DNA of 56,063 nt from a virus, in IMG/VR virus record IMGVR_UViG_3300043425_001492, positions 1 to 56,063 of that record; one strand, given 5' to 3'. Under the pieces are notes generated by a model, which saw only the letters and a list, made by a program, of their open reading frames with translations, was not told the origin of the DNA and did no database searches. Shown here one piece after another: positions 7,729 to 14,875 of the stretch. The position numbers and the translations under genes are program-made. Every line of letters begins with the position of its first letter. Position 1 is the stretch's first letter.

Positions 7729-8246
7729 TTTTTTAACAATAACAGACTAATAAATTTTTAATTACAGTCTAGGAGGATTTAACAATGGCTTTTGAACTTT
7801 TACACGCAGTAAAGCGTCCCACAGTTCTAAAACTTGGCTCTGGTGTTGACAAGACTCTTGTCGAAGCAGGGAAAGTGGCGGCTGTGAACACGTCAGGAGA
7901 ATTAGTTATCGGTGCAGACAATGAAGCTGCTCCAGTAGGTATTTTCCAAGTACAGGGATACGTCCCATCTTATCAATCTACAGGATTACTTGATTCGCAA
8001 ATCAACGGAGCCGTTGGTTCCGCTGGCGGTGGAGTAACTGTATCACTTATCGCAGGTGCAGGTGCAGTTTTTAAAACTGACCAGTTCGTGTCACTTAGTT
8101 CAGCGGCTATCGGCTCTGAGCTTGTTTGTGGTGCAGGCGGTAAGTTAAAAGTTAAGGGAGTTTCTACAGCACCAGTTGTAGGGCTACTTATTGGTAAAGA
8201 TGGCGATTTAGCAATCGTACAAATGAGACTTTAATTTTTTAACAAT
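7725..8246 (+). repeat. 16-bp direct repeat at the stop codons of the two decoration-type genes
   Basis: The sequence TTAATTTTTTAACAAT occurs at 7725-7740 and again at 8231-8246, each time overlapping the TAA stop. Shorter TTTAACAATG matches abut the starts at 7785 and 8309. Shared flanks could come from duplication of a gene cassette or be a common processing signal. Confidence 0.7.
7785..8234 (+). CDS. putative capsid decoration protein
   Basis: 149 residues with a strong AGGAGG ribosome site. It is Gly, Val and Ala rich with no charged clusters, predicted all-beta: VDKTLVEAGKVAAVNTSGELVIG, then EAAPVGIFQV, then KGVSTAPVVGLLIG. The pattern of a value retained by time and stability strands resembles small head-decoration or cement proteins (gpD-like or DUF2190-like folds). 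It lies immediately before the major capsid gene, as expected. Family membership is not proven. Confidence 0.6.
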   Translation: MAFELLHAVKRPTVLKLGSGVDKTLVEAGKVAAVNTSGELVIGADNEAAPVGIFQVQGYVPSYQSTGLLDSQINGAVGSAGGGVTVSLIAGAGAVFKTDQFVSLSSAAIGSELVCGAGGKLKVKGVSTAPVVGLLIGKDGDLAIVQMRL

Positions 8247-8308
8247 TATTAAGTAGGTGCTAGTGGACGAAAATTCCACGAACGGTACTGAAAAAGGAGT
8301 TTTTAACA

Positions 8309-9178
8309 ATGAAACCAGCAGATAACGCAACAAAACAAAAAGTAATCAGCGAACTGATTAAAACCGCCGCAGGCAGAGCAAAATTAGCTGCCTCTATGGT
8401 TCAACCTCTTCGCTTCCGTCGTGATTACACTTCAATTGGACGTAAAACATTCCTAGTTGAAGCTTTACCAGATGGAGCACTTCCAATCTACGATAAAGAC
8501 CCAAAGGCTACTGCCTACATTATCGGTGAAGAAGGTGAAAACATTCTTGCTATCCAAAAGCCTAAGCGTGTTATTTTCCCTCTTTTCGAGATTGCTTCTA
8601 ACCCAGAAATTCCTCTAACGCAGATCAAAGAGCGTCGCTTCGACCTAATCGAACGTGCTCAAGACCTTGCTAAAGCTGAAATTCAAGCTGAAGAAGATGG
8701 TCGTGTATTTGAAATCATGAACGCAATCGCAGGTGCGGCTACTGACGATGGTATCACTAACCCTGATATTCCAGTTGTAGCTCCTCTAACTGCTTCTGTT
8801 ATGGCTGACTCTTTTGCAGACGTTGAGCGTCACGATCTTCGTGTTGCTAAAATTTTCGCAAACGCTAAAGACTATACAGATATTCGTAAATGGGGTCGCG
8901 ACGTTCTCGACATCGAAACTCAGCAAACATTACTTAAAACAGGTCTTCTTGCATACCTTTGGGGTGCTCAAATTCTTGTTTCTCGTCGTGTTCCAGTAAA
9001 CTACGTTTATACTTGCTGTGAAGCAGAAATGTTTGGACGTATTCCTGTAAGAACTGAACTTACTGTTCTTTCTGCGGATGATCCGAAAGCAAGAACTATC
9101 GGTTTCTCAATCTTTGAAAATATCGGAATTGGTGCTCATAACCCTGCCGGTCTTTCAAGACTTGTTCTTACTCGATAA
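8309..9178 (+). CDS. major capsid protein (HK97 fold)
   Basis: 289 residues with an AAGGAG ribosome site. The leader contains a small hairpin (GTGGA 8263-8267 with TCCAC 8275-8279). Features that fit an HK97-type capsid protein: an N-terminal arm with a basic stretch (PLRFRRDYTSIGRKTF), a P-domain-like helix around ERRFDLIERAQDLAKAEIQ, a central A-domain, and a C-terminal segment with VRTELTVLSADDPK and FSIFENIGIGAHNP. The codon use looks cleaner than in neighbours (many CGT, GGT and CTT codons), which is typical of the most expressed phage gene. A strong hairpin follows the stop. Protease-dependent trimming of the N-terminus is likely but unproven. Confidence 0.85.
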   Translation: MKPADNATKQKVISELIKTAAGRAKLAASMVQPLRFRRDYTSIGRKTFLVEALPDGALPIYDKDPKATAYIIGEEGENILAIQKPKRVIFPLFEIASNPEIPLTQIKERRFDLIERAQDLAKAEIQAEEDGRVFEIMNAIAGAATDDGITNPDIPVVAPLTASVMADSFADVERHDLRVAKIFANAKDYTDIRKWGRDVLDIETQQTLLKTGLLAYLWGAQILVSRRVPVNYVYTCCEAEMFGRIPVRTELTVLSADDPKARTIGFSIFENIGIGAHNPAGLSRLVLTR

Positions 9179-9201
9179 TCAATTTTTTTGTGAATCTAGT
9201 G

Positions 9202-9230
9202 AAGGGCGACCAGAAATGGTCGCCCTTTTT
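9202..9230 (+). terminator. intrinsic terminator after the major capsid gene
   Basis: A perfect 10-bp GC-rich stem (9202-9211 with 9218-9227), a six-base loop, and a T run directly after. It ends the capsid transcript. The antisense homing island ends at its right foot, so the same hairpin may also stop transcription from that side, although that strand lacks a T run. Confidence 0.92.
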
Positions 9231-11061
9231 ATTTTGTGATTTTAAATTTCCAATTTCCAGAATTCCATATTGAATAAATTCCTTTAGACGATAGAATTTG
9301 ATCTGCGGTTAAATTGCTATTAAATGATTCTGGAAAAAATGATTTAATTTTATGTTTTTGAAATGCTTCTCTTGACCAACGTCTGCGAAAATTTGTGTAG
9401 AATAATCTCGGTCCTGTATCTTCTACTAACTCAAATCCGTTTTTAAAATACACTGTGTTTTCTGCTACTGGAGATAAGTCTCTATCGCAGTATGAAATTA
9501 TTGTATGCCATTTAAGAGTCTTCATAGCGTGTTTTAAGAGCCTTGAAAAACCTCCTCTAACCGATGTTCCTAGTCGAGAAGAGAATCTACTGATCTCTAA
9601 CCCTTCTGGATGATTACGAAAACTCATTGCACATTGTATTTCATCTTTTTCATCTACCAAAGCAAATTGAGCTATTGCTTGAGCCTTACCATAAACATGT
9701 GTTTCATCAAAAAACTTAGAACAATCTATTTCTTTTATTTTTAGTGATCTAGCATTTTTCTTATCTAATATTCCTAGCTCTGACTTAATAACTGATTGTA
9801 TTTTTAAAAGACTCCAATCTTCCCAAAGATGAATTAACCTTATCCCTTCTTTGGTTGCGGATTGTGTCTTATTTAAGTGATAATTTTTTTCAACGGGTTT
9901 ACCCCATTGTAAAGAGTGGGTGCTGTGGTGATATAGGCTATCAATTTCAAAAGCTAATTTTTTACTTTCAATATAAATATCTATCTCAAACCATTTACCT
10001 GTTGATGTGTTTTTAATAACGTCTTTAGTATTACACTGAACATTGAATCCGAGAGACTCTATATATGAAGCTAATGCTATTTCAAGTTGTCCTCTTTTAT
10101 TACCTACAAGCGGAAAGCATTTTCGACACCGTGGGGTCAAATAAAGGTCATCATAAAATTCTAACCCACAATCTAAATGTTTTATTTTGTATTGTTTATA
10201 TCCCTTAGTAAAACCGTCTTTGGTAAAGATTCCTTTGTATTCATCGAGTAGAGCATAATTAAAAAAATCAAGAGTTTTTAATACCTCTGCATATTTTTTA
10301 TCAGTGATGGTAGCGACTCTTTTTTGTATAACTTCTTGATTTGAAAGAGGTGATTCACTTCCATACCGAACTTTATTAGTATTTTGAATTTTTGAACGAA
10401 CTATATTTGAAGATGCTGCGTGAGCAGTTCCATATCTTTCAATATTTGTGTTTAATATTTTCTGTTTTACTTCAGGGTCTTGTTGAGCAAAATTAAAACC
10501 ATAGCGACATAGGTTTGTCTCTTTTCTTTTTACAAGAGCCTCTTCAGATGTAGCAGAAACACTTTGAGAAATTTTAACTCTTGAATCTACGAATTGAGCG
10601 ACATTATCGACACAGTATTTTTCTTTTACTGTTATCTGAGTAGCTTTTTTAATTTCATCTGATTGTTGAGCGTACTCAACTCCATACAATTTCTTTGTAG
10701 TAGATCGCATTTTTTCGATTGCTAACTTTCTATTTTCTGATTCTTTGCGTAGCTCTAGGTTAAAAAGATTAAATCTTTCTTTTATAGTATTAGGCTTGAT
10801 ACCAAGTTTAGAAGAAAGAGATTCAATACTTTCACCTGACTTATAATCATTATGGATATTTTCCCAGTATTCTTTATCATTTTTTGGGACAAGAGGTTTA
10901 AAAGAATTTCGAGGAAAGTAGTGGCTTTCAGAACTAAATCCTAAAGAACGCATACGGGAGTTAAAGGTTGCTTTTTTGTAACCTAATACAATCATAGCTT
11001 CTTCTTTGGAAATCTTTCCATGTGCATAATTAAGTAAGATTTGTGTTTCTTCAGGAGACAT
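9229..11061 (-). CDS. Hef-like free-standing homing endonuclease (EDxHD/Vsr-like nuclease with GNAT-like C-terminus)
   Basis: 610 residues from ATG 11061, five bases after GGAGGA. Order: two helix-turn-helix-like segments (residues 1-100); four copies of a DNA-binding repeat around RYG..(Y/F)AQQ (110-240), typical of phage homing nucleases; a zinc-ribbon-like CG..CRKC region (about 310-337); a nuclease core with WFEIDIYI and LAFEIDSLYHHS (about 355-380), fitting the Vsr-like or EDxHD type; and a C-terminal domain with EISRFSSRLG and a final YFKNGFELV (450-570), as in Hef-like proteins. It would cut capsid-less or island-less alleles to spread the element. Product type is well supported; the target is unknown. 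Confidence 0.82.
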   Translation of the reverse strand: MSPEETQILLNYAHGKISKEEAMIVLGYKKATFNSRMRSLGFSSESHYFPRNSFKPLVPKNDKEYWENIHNDYKSGESIESLSSKLGIKPNTIKERFNLFNLELRKESENRKLAIEKMRSTTKKLYGVEYAQQSDEIKKATQITVKEKYCVDNVAQFVDSRVKISQSVSATSEEALVKRKETNLCRYGFNFAQQDPEVKQKILNTNIERYGTAHAASSNIVRSKIQNTNKVRYGSESPLSNQEVIQKRVATITDKKYAEVLKTLDFFNYALLDEYKGIFTKDGFTKGYKQYKIKHLDCGLEFYDDLYLTPRCRKCFPLVGNKRGQLEIALASYIESLGFNVQCNTKDVIKNTSTGKWFEIDIYIESKKLAFEIDSLYHHSTHSLQWGKPVEKNYHLNKTQSATKEGIRLIHLWEDWSLLKIQSVIKSELGILDKKNARSLKIKEIDCSKFFDETHVYGKAQAIAQFALVDEKDEIQCAMSFRNHPEGLEISRFSSRLGTSVRGGFSRLLKHAMKTLKWHTIISYCDRDLSPVAENTVYFKNGFELVEDTGPRLFYTNFRRRWSREAFQKHKIKSFFPESFNSNLTADQILSSKGIYSIWNSGNWKFKITK

Positions 11062-11542
11062 CAAGTCCTCCTTTAAGCTTTAGTAGAACCTCTTCAACAG
11101 TTAAATTTGGGTAATATTTTTCTTGAACGTATTTAAGCTTTTTAATATTTATATTTGTGGGCTTATTCTTATAGTATGAATCATTTCTAAGTTGAGAAGA
11201 CATACAACCACAGCTTTTAGTTGTTCCTTTAATAAGATACTGGCTCCTTACATCAACTACATTTCCGCAAAAACATAAGCACGTCCAATAACCTCTACGA
11301 GATATTTTTTGTGTAGTTAAAAAACCAAATTTTTGATTCTCTTGAATTTTTCTTCGACCAGATAAAACTTTTTTTCTTAAACATCCGCAAGATTTTGTAT
11401 TTTTTAACAAATATGTATTTTTTTCACAGATAGTTCCACAGTCACACATAACAAGCCAGTTACGGTTTTTCTTATCGTTTTCTAATTGGTCTATCACGAC
11501 CATTGATCCAAACCTTTCTCCGATTAAACTTTTTCTTTTCAT
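11051..11542 (-). CDS. zinc-finger DNA-binding protein of the homing-endonuclease type
   Basis: 163 residues. Two tandem modules each start with a G..FG strand (GERFGSMVVI; NQKFGFLTT), followed by W.V(C/M)CDCG or W.CLCFCG and closing with SCGC. This double Cys4 module is known from HNH and AP2-type homing nucleases, where it binds DNA. Here no HNH or AP2 catalytic part follows, only a helical tail (KLKYVQEKYYPNLTVEEV). It may be a specificity partner for a nuclease of the same island or a decayed nuclease. Start ATGA overlaps the upstream gene; its last 11 bases overlap the next start. Confidence 0.7.
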   Translation of the reverse strand: MKRKSLIGERFGSMVVIDQLENDKKNRNWLVMCDCGTICEKNTYLLKNTKSCGCLRKKVLSGRRKIQENQKFGFLTTQKISRRGYWTCLCFCGNVVDVRSQYLIKGTTKSCGCMSSQLRNDSYYKNKPTNINIKKLKYVQEKYYPNLTVEEVLLKLKGGLDVS

Positions 11543-12363
11543 GATCTTTTAGGATAAGGTAAAGGTGTATAATTTTTAAGGCTGTTTAATTTTAAAGACT
11601 CTTTTTTATTAGAGCCTAAAACAAGAATGTATTTTCCTTTAGGTGAGATTTGTATTTTTTCAGATTCTTTTACGATAGAATTAATCCAATTTTTCCATGC
11701 TTTATTTACATCTTGTGGTATTTTAGAAAGGTCTTTAAAACCGTTTTCTTTTATCCAACTCGGTTCTATTTTGACATTATTCTCTTTCGCCCATTTTTTT
11801 AAAGTGGATGTTCGATAAAGAGACTGCTTTGAAAAAGGAGCACCTTTTTTAAATTTAGGATGAGTCAACATGTTTTTTGTTCCAAAATTACATCCTAGAT
11901 AATCAAAATTGCAAGCTTGGTATATTGTTCCTATTTCATTGGCGGAAGAATCAGCATAAGCTACGAAAGCTCTTTTAGGTGTGGTTTTAACCATTTCTTT
12001 ACATGAGAACATGATTAACCTGCTTCCGAGATTTTTTGGAGTCCATGAAGCACAAGCACCCCGCTGAATTAAGGCTTCATATTTTTTGGTATCTTTCCCC
12101 AAAACATTTGAATATGAGCTAGGTTCATTTATTAAAACCACTCCGCCGAGTAAATTGTTATACCTTGCTGTAAAAACCCATTTAGGTTTTGTTCCTATAT
12201 TTCCTAACCATTCATAAGTTTTTATAAAATCTATAATTTCTGAATTTAATATTTCTTGCTTCAAAGAAAAGTCCGAAGCTTTTAAATTACTAGAGTCAAA
12301 ATTTAGATTAACTAAATCAGCTTCTAACCTTTGCTCTCGGATAATTCTTTGATGGCATTTCAT
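11539..12363 (-). CDS. GNAT-fold protein, Mom/XF1762-like
   Basis: 274 residues. The pattern YEWLGN, GGVVLINEP, RGACASWTPKNLGSRL, VAYADSSANEIGTIYQA and FDYLGCN matches the phage GNAT-fold proteins related to Mom and XF1762 as I remember them. Mom-type enzymes modify adenine in DNA; others of this fold have unknown substrates. The C-terminal 100 residues (TLKKWAKENNVKIEPSW and after) are basic-helical and are often seen in the same family. It lies between nuclease genes and is coupled to both by ATGA overlaps. A role in protecting or marking the homing target is possible but speculative. Confidence 0.6.
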   Translation of the reverse strand: MKCHQRIIREQRLEADLVNLNFDSSNLKASDFSLKQEILNSEIIDFIKTYEWLGNIGTKPKWVFTARYNNLLGGVVLINEPSSYSNVLGKDTKKYEALIQRGACASWTPKNLGSRLIMFSCKEMVKTTPKRAFVAYADSSANEIGTIYQACNFDYLGCNFGTKNMLTHPKFKKGAPFSKQSLYRTSTLKKWAKENNVKIEPSWIKENGFKDLSKIPQDVNKAWKNWINSIVKESEKIQISPKGKYILVLGSNKKESLKLNSLKNYTPLPYPKRS

Positions 12364-13262
12364 AGTAATTTATATTTTAATGTTGGTATTATGTTTGGTT
12401 CAAGTATTTTACTAAGAATTAAGGCATTTATTCCTTGAAAATATATTCTTTTATTTCGAGTATAAGATTCAATTTTCCACCGACTTTTGAACCACTTTAT
12501 ACAATTGTTTATATCTTCTTCAGAAAAACAATCTGTGCTTATTCCCAATAAATTTTCATTCTTGAAACCATCATCTTGAAACCAAAAAGCTAAACCTCTG
12601 TCATCAAGACTATTAAGAACTTCTTCTGATACTATTTTTAATTTGTTTTTATAAAAAAGGCTGTGAATGTCATTGAATATAGGATTTGTTTCTGTTCTAA
12701 AAGAAACACTTTGGTAGTTTTTGTTAGTTCTTTTGTCAAATCTTTCAAAAATTTTAGGAGGTTGTTGGACAAAGTTTTTAAGAATATTATATTTTAATTC
12801 CACATAGTCTTTTTGTTTTAAACCATGCTCTATTTTTAATCTACCTTTGTTTCTATGCAATTCAATACTAGCATCACCCAACAAAGACCCTTTTATAAGC
12901 TGTTCCTGAATAGGGCTAATCCAATTAAGTAGTTCATTTTTTGAGTCTGAGATAACATCGCTTACTATTCGGAATCTAACTAAAGCTTTTTTTATAGCGT
13001 CAACATTGGTGTTTTTATTTGAAGCTATCTCTTCAATAGATTTATTGTTTTCTAAAAATTCTTTTATCAGATAATGTTTTTGGAGAGACACTCCGTCTTG
13101 CCTTCTCAGAGTTATTTTTTCTTTTTTAAATATTTGATACAAAGTTGAAGTCGAAAGACCTACCTTGGAGGCTATTTCAGATACGGGAACGCCTTCAGAA
13201 TACATTTTGATTATGGTTTCAAACATATTGAATTTACTAACATTACTATATTTTTGTGTCAA
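12360..13262 (-). CDS. LAGLIDADG homing endonuclease with N-terminal helix-turn-helix
   Basis: 300 residues. Residues 13-110 carry two helix-turn-helix segments (VSEIASKVGLSTSTLYQIF; IEEIASNKNTNVDAIKKAL). The first LAGLIDADG motif is IKGSLLGDAS (about 123-132) and the second is LAFWFQDDG (about 214-222), each with an acidic catalytic residue. It should cut double-stranded DNA at a long site. The start is uncertain: TTG 13262 has no ribosome site and is itself part of a TTGACA hexamer; ATG 13226 (Met13) is the alternative. It is the first gene of the antisense island. Confidence 0.85.
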   Translation of the reverse strand: MTQKYSNVSKFNMFETIIKMYSEGVPVSEIASKVGLSTSTLYQIFKKEKITLRRQDGVSLQKHYLIKEFLENNKSIEEIASNKNTNVDAIKKALVRFRIVSDVISDSKNELLNWISPIQEQLIKGSLLGDASIELHRNKGRLKIEHGLKQKDYVELKYNILKNFVQQPPKIFERFDKRTNKNYQSVSFRTETNPIFNDIHSLFYKNKLKIVSEEVLNSLDDRGLAFWFQDDGFKNENLLGISTDCFSEEDINNCIKWFKSRWKIESYTRNKRIYFQGINALILSKILEPNIIPTLKYKLL

Positions 13263-13339
13263 TTTAATTATTTTAGCAACTATTCACTGAATAAACCTTT
13301 ATTTTTTCATAATAAGTGAATCTTTTACATAAGGTAATC
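13263..13339. other. inverted-repeat-rich border between the homing island and late genes
   Basis: The 77 bases contain TATTCA-C-TGAATA (13281-13293), AATAAA-CC-TTTATT (13291-13304), and ATTCACT at 13282-13288 matched by AGTGAAT at 13315-13321. These could be an operator for the divergent units, an RNA stem, or the nuclease target at the island edge. No clear sigma70 promoter is seen for either side. Confidence 0.45.
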
Positions 13340-13657
13340 ATGGACGATCTGCTTAAAGATTTTCAAGGAGGGGAATGGCGACCAAAGAATTTGGTTCAGC
13401 CTGCCTTGGCTAAAGCTTTGTTGTCGGAAATGTCAAAACTGAAAAAAACAGTAGATGTTTTAGAGAATCAAGACTTGCCGAGTATTAAAAAGATGTTAGC
13501 TCGTCTTAATATGTATTTGGCGAAAGCGAATCAAGTTAAGTCGATAAACCATGTAGATTACTTAGTATTTATTGCAAATGCGTTGATAGATATACAAGAA
13601 ATTGTTGGATGGTATCAAAGAAATAAACAAATCCTTAAAGGGGGAAAAAATGGCTAA
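13340..13657 (+). CDS. hypothetical small helical protein
   Basis: 105 residues from ATG 13340, five bases after AAGG. A GTG at 13316 in the same frame lacks a ribosome site. The N-terminus has a QGGEWRPKNLV segment, followed by a coiled-coil-like helix (LLSEMSKLKKTVDVLENQ) and further helices up to the end. No family recognised. It overlaps the next gene by eight bases, and the end of its coding region supplies that gene's GGGGG ribosome site. Confidence 0.7.
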   Translation: MDDLLKDFQGGEWRPKNLVQPALAKALLSEMSKLKKTVDVLENQDLPSIKKMLARLNMYLAKANQVKSINHVDYLVFIANALIDIQEIVGWYQRNKQILKGGKNG

Positions 13658-13928
13658 GGTTTTAACACACACTGGAGAAGTTACAACTGCGAGTGGAGGA
13701 TTTCAAGTAGGTCCTTTTACATCACCTATTTATCTTGGTTTTCTTGAAAAAAGAAACGGATTAGGTGGAGGTGTAGCAGTTGGTCAAGCAGGTCAAGATC
13801 AGTACCTTGCTTCAGGCAATTCTATTATCGTAGAAGAAACGTCTCAGTATCTTTTAGCAGTCGCTTCTGGCGGTGCTCTTGATAAGTTCGTTGTTATGGG
13901 ACTTATTGAAATTTCTGATCCAGAATAA
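13650..13928 (+). CDS. hypothetical small beta-rich protein
   Basis: 92 residues from ATG 13650, close after a GGGGG ribosome site. The composition (Gly, Val, Ala, Thr, few charges) and the strand pattern VLTHTGEVTTASGGFQVGPF, IIVEETSQYLLAVAS suggest a small all-beta virion protein. The hairpin at 13939-13962 directly after its stop suggests strong expression or a transcript end. Possible decoration or neck protein; unproven. Confidence 0.65.
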   Translation: MAKVLTHTGEVTTASGGFQVGPFTSPIYLGFLEKRNGLGGGVAVGQAGQDQYLASGNSIIVEETSQYLLAVASGGALDKFVVMGLIEISDPE

Positions 13929-13938
13929 ATTTAATTAA

Positions 13939-13962
13939 GGGCGGAGAAATAAATCTCCGCCC
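13939..13962 (+). terminator. stable hairpin without T run
   Basis: A perfect 9-bp GC-rich stem (13939-13947 with 13954-13962) and a six-base loop, 10 bases after the stop. The following bases are GAATTTAAAA, not a T run, so it may protect the 3' end of the mRNA or attenuate rather than terminate. Confidence 0.6.
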
Positions 13963-13982
13963 GAATTTAAAAGAGATTTAAA

Positions 13983-14219
13983 ATGAATGAATATAAAACA
14001 TCTGATTTGTACTTCGCTGCTTATCTTCAAACGGCAGGATGTACTTTAAAAAGAACAGAAAAGACTGGAAACAGAGTATTTTTTATTTTTGAGTATCAGC
14101 CTTTACTAGATGATTTAAAGCTTCAATACTTTAATGGAGAGGCAAAAGTTAAGGCTCAACCTTACGCCGCTTCAATAAAAAATTTGAAGTCTCTCACACA
14201 TCAAGTAATGTCTGCTTAA
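13983..14219 (+). CDS. DUF5659-like small protein
   Basis: 78 residues. The pattern DLYFAAYLQTAGCTLKR, then VFFIFEY, then LQYFNGEAKV, then a C-terminal helix with KNLKSLTHQV fits the small phage domain I know as DUF5659. Its function is unknown; such proteins commonly sit among virion genes. The start ATG follows AGAGA weakly. It is followed by a leader with an RNA hairpin that covers the next start. Confidence 0.55.
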   Translation: MNEYKTSDLYFAAYLQTAGCTLKRTEKTGNRVFFIFEYQPLLDDLKLQYFNGEAKVKAQPYAASIKNLKSLTHQVMSA

Positions 14220-14229
14220 TCCACAAATA

Positions 14230-14268
14230 ATTTTCTTTTCTTGAGAAATTTTATTAAGGAAAGAAAAT
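14230..14268 (+). promoter_or_regulatory. hairpin hiding the ribosome site of the next gene
   Basis: Arm 14230-14242 pairs with arm 14256-14268 (13 positions, one G-U), enclosing a 13-base loop. The second arm holds the AAGGAAAG ribosome site and the first two bases of ATG 14267. It should reduce translation initiation unless opened by a ribosome, protein or temperature. Confidence 0.5.
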
Positions 14269-14866
14269 GAAAATTTTTAATATAGGGGATTATGCAGATT
14301 TCGTTTTTGAATCTAATGAAATAGTAACCGCTATTCAAATTAAAATATTCAATATAGTTGAACCTAAGCCAGCGTATGTACTAAGTAATTTGGAGCCTTT
14401 TGCTGATTTAGAAAATACTTCAATCACTTTATCCGTTAGCGGAGGTAGTGAAGAAACAGTTGTGTTTGATAAAAATTATCAAACTGCTTCAGATGTCGCT
14501 AATTTTATTAATTCTGAAATATACCCAAATTTTGACTTCACGGCAGTAGAAGACAAAGGAAGAATTAAAATCCAAAGTCTTTTGGAAGGCAGTCAATCAA
14601 ATTTAATTATTTCATCTAACACCTCTTTGGGGTTTTCTGAAGGTATTTATTTTGGCGAAGATTTATCAAAAAATGATTACTTAGGTGGGATAGAATTTTC
14701 TTCGATATTCAGCGGTCTTTATGCAGTTTCACTATACCTAGATTCTGAATTTTTTGTACCTAATGAAACTTATTTTCTTTTAGTAGAACTTGAAAATTAT
14801 AAGATAATAAAAGAATTTAAAGTAGTTAAAAAACAAACTTTTGCATCTGTTAATTTCGTTAGCTAA
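14267..14866 (+). CDS. hypothetical beta-rich protein
   Basis: 199 residues, acidic, with many short strands: VTAIQIKIFNIV, SITLSVSGGSEETVVFD, RIKIQSLLEG, and SLYLDSEFFVPNETYFLLVEL. The middle (about 75-135) resembles a segment in other virion proteins that reads as a chain of ASDVANFINSEI then GRIKIQS, a layout also found in the baseplate candidate at 37089 (TNEIFQN and GRIMIQD). The C-terminus is Ig-like in style. No family name. Start lies within an RNA hairpin. Confidence 0.7.
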   Translation: MKIFNIGDYADFVFESNEIVTAIQIKIFNIVEPKPAYVLSNLEPFADLENTSITLSVSGGSEETVVFDKNYQTASDVANFINSEIYPNFDFTAVEDKGRIKIQSLLEGSQSNLIISSNTSLGFSEGIYFGEDLSKNDYLGGIEFSSIFSGLYAVSLYLDSEFFVPNETYFLLVELENYKIIKEFKVVKKQTFASVNFVS

Positions 14867-14875
14867 GGAGATACT

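Larger units (their letters stand above)
9229..13262 (-). mobile_element. four-gene homing-type island inserted antisense in the late operon
   Basis: Four genes on the minus strand, overlapping by 4, 4 and 11 bases: LAGLIDADG nuclease, GNAT-fold protein, zinc-finger protein and Hef-like nuclease. They interrupt plus-strand virion genes between the capsid terminator and the gene at 13340. The shared direction, translational coupling and two different nuclease types suggest a compound intron-less homing element. Exact borders cannot be set without an empty relative. The right border region (13263-13339) is rich in inverted repeats. Confidence 0.75.
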
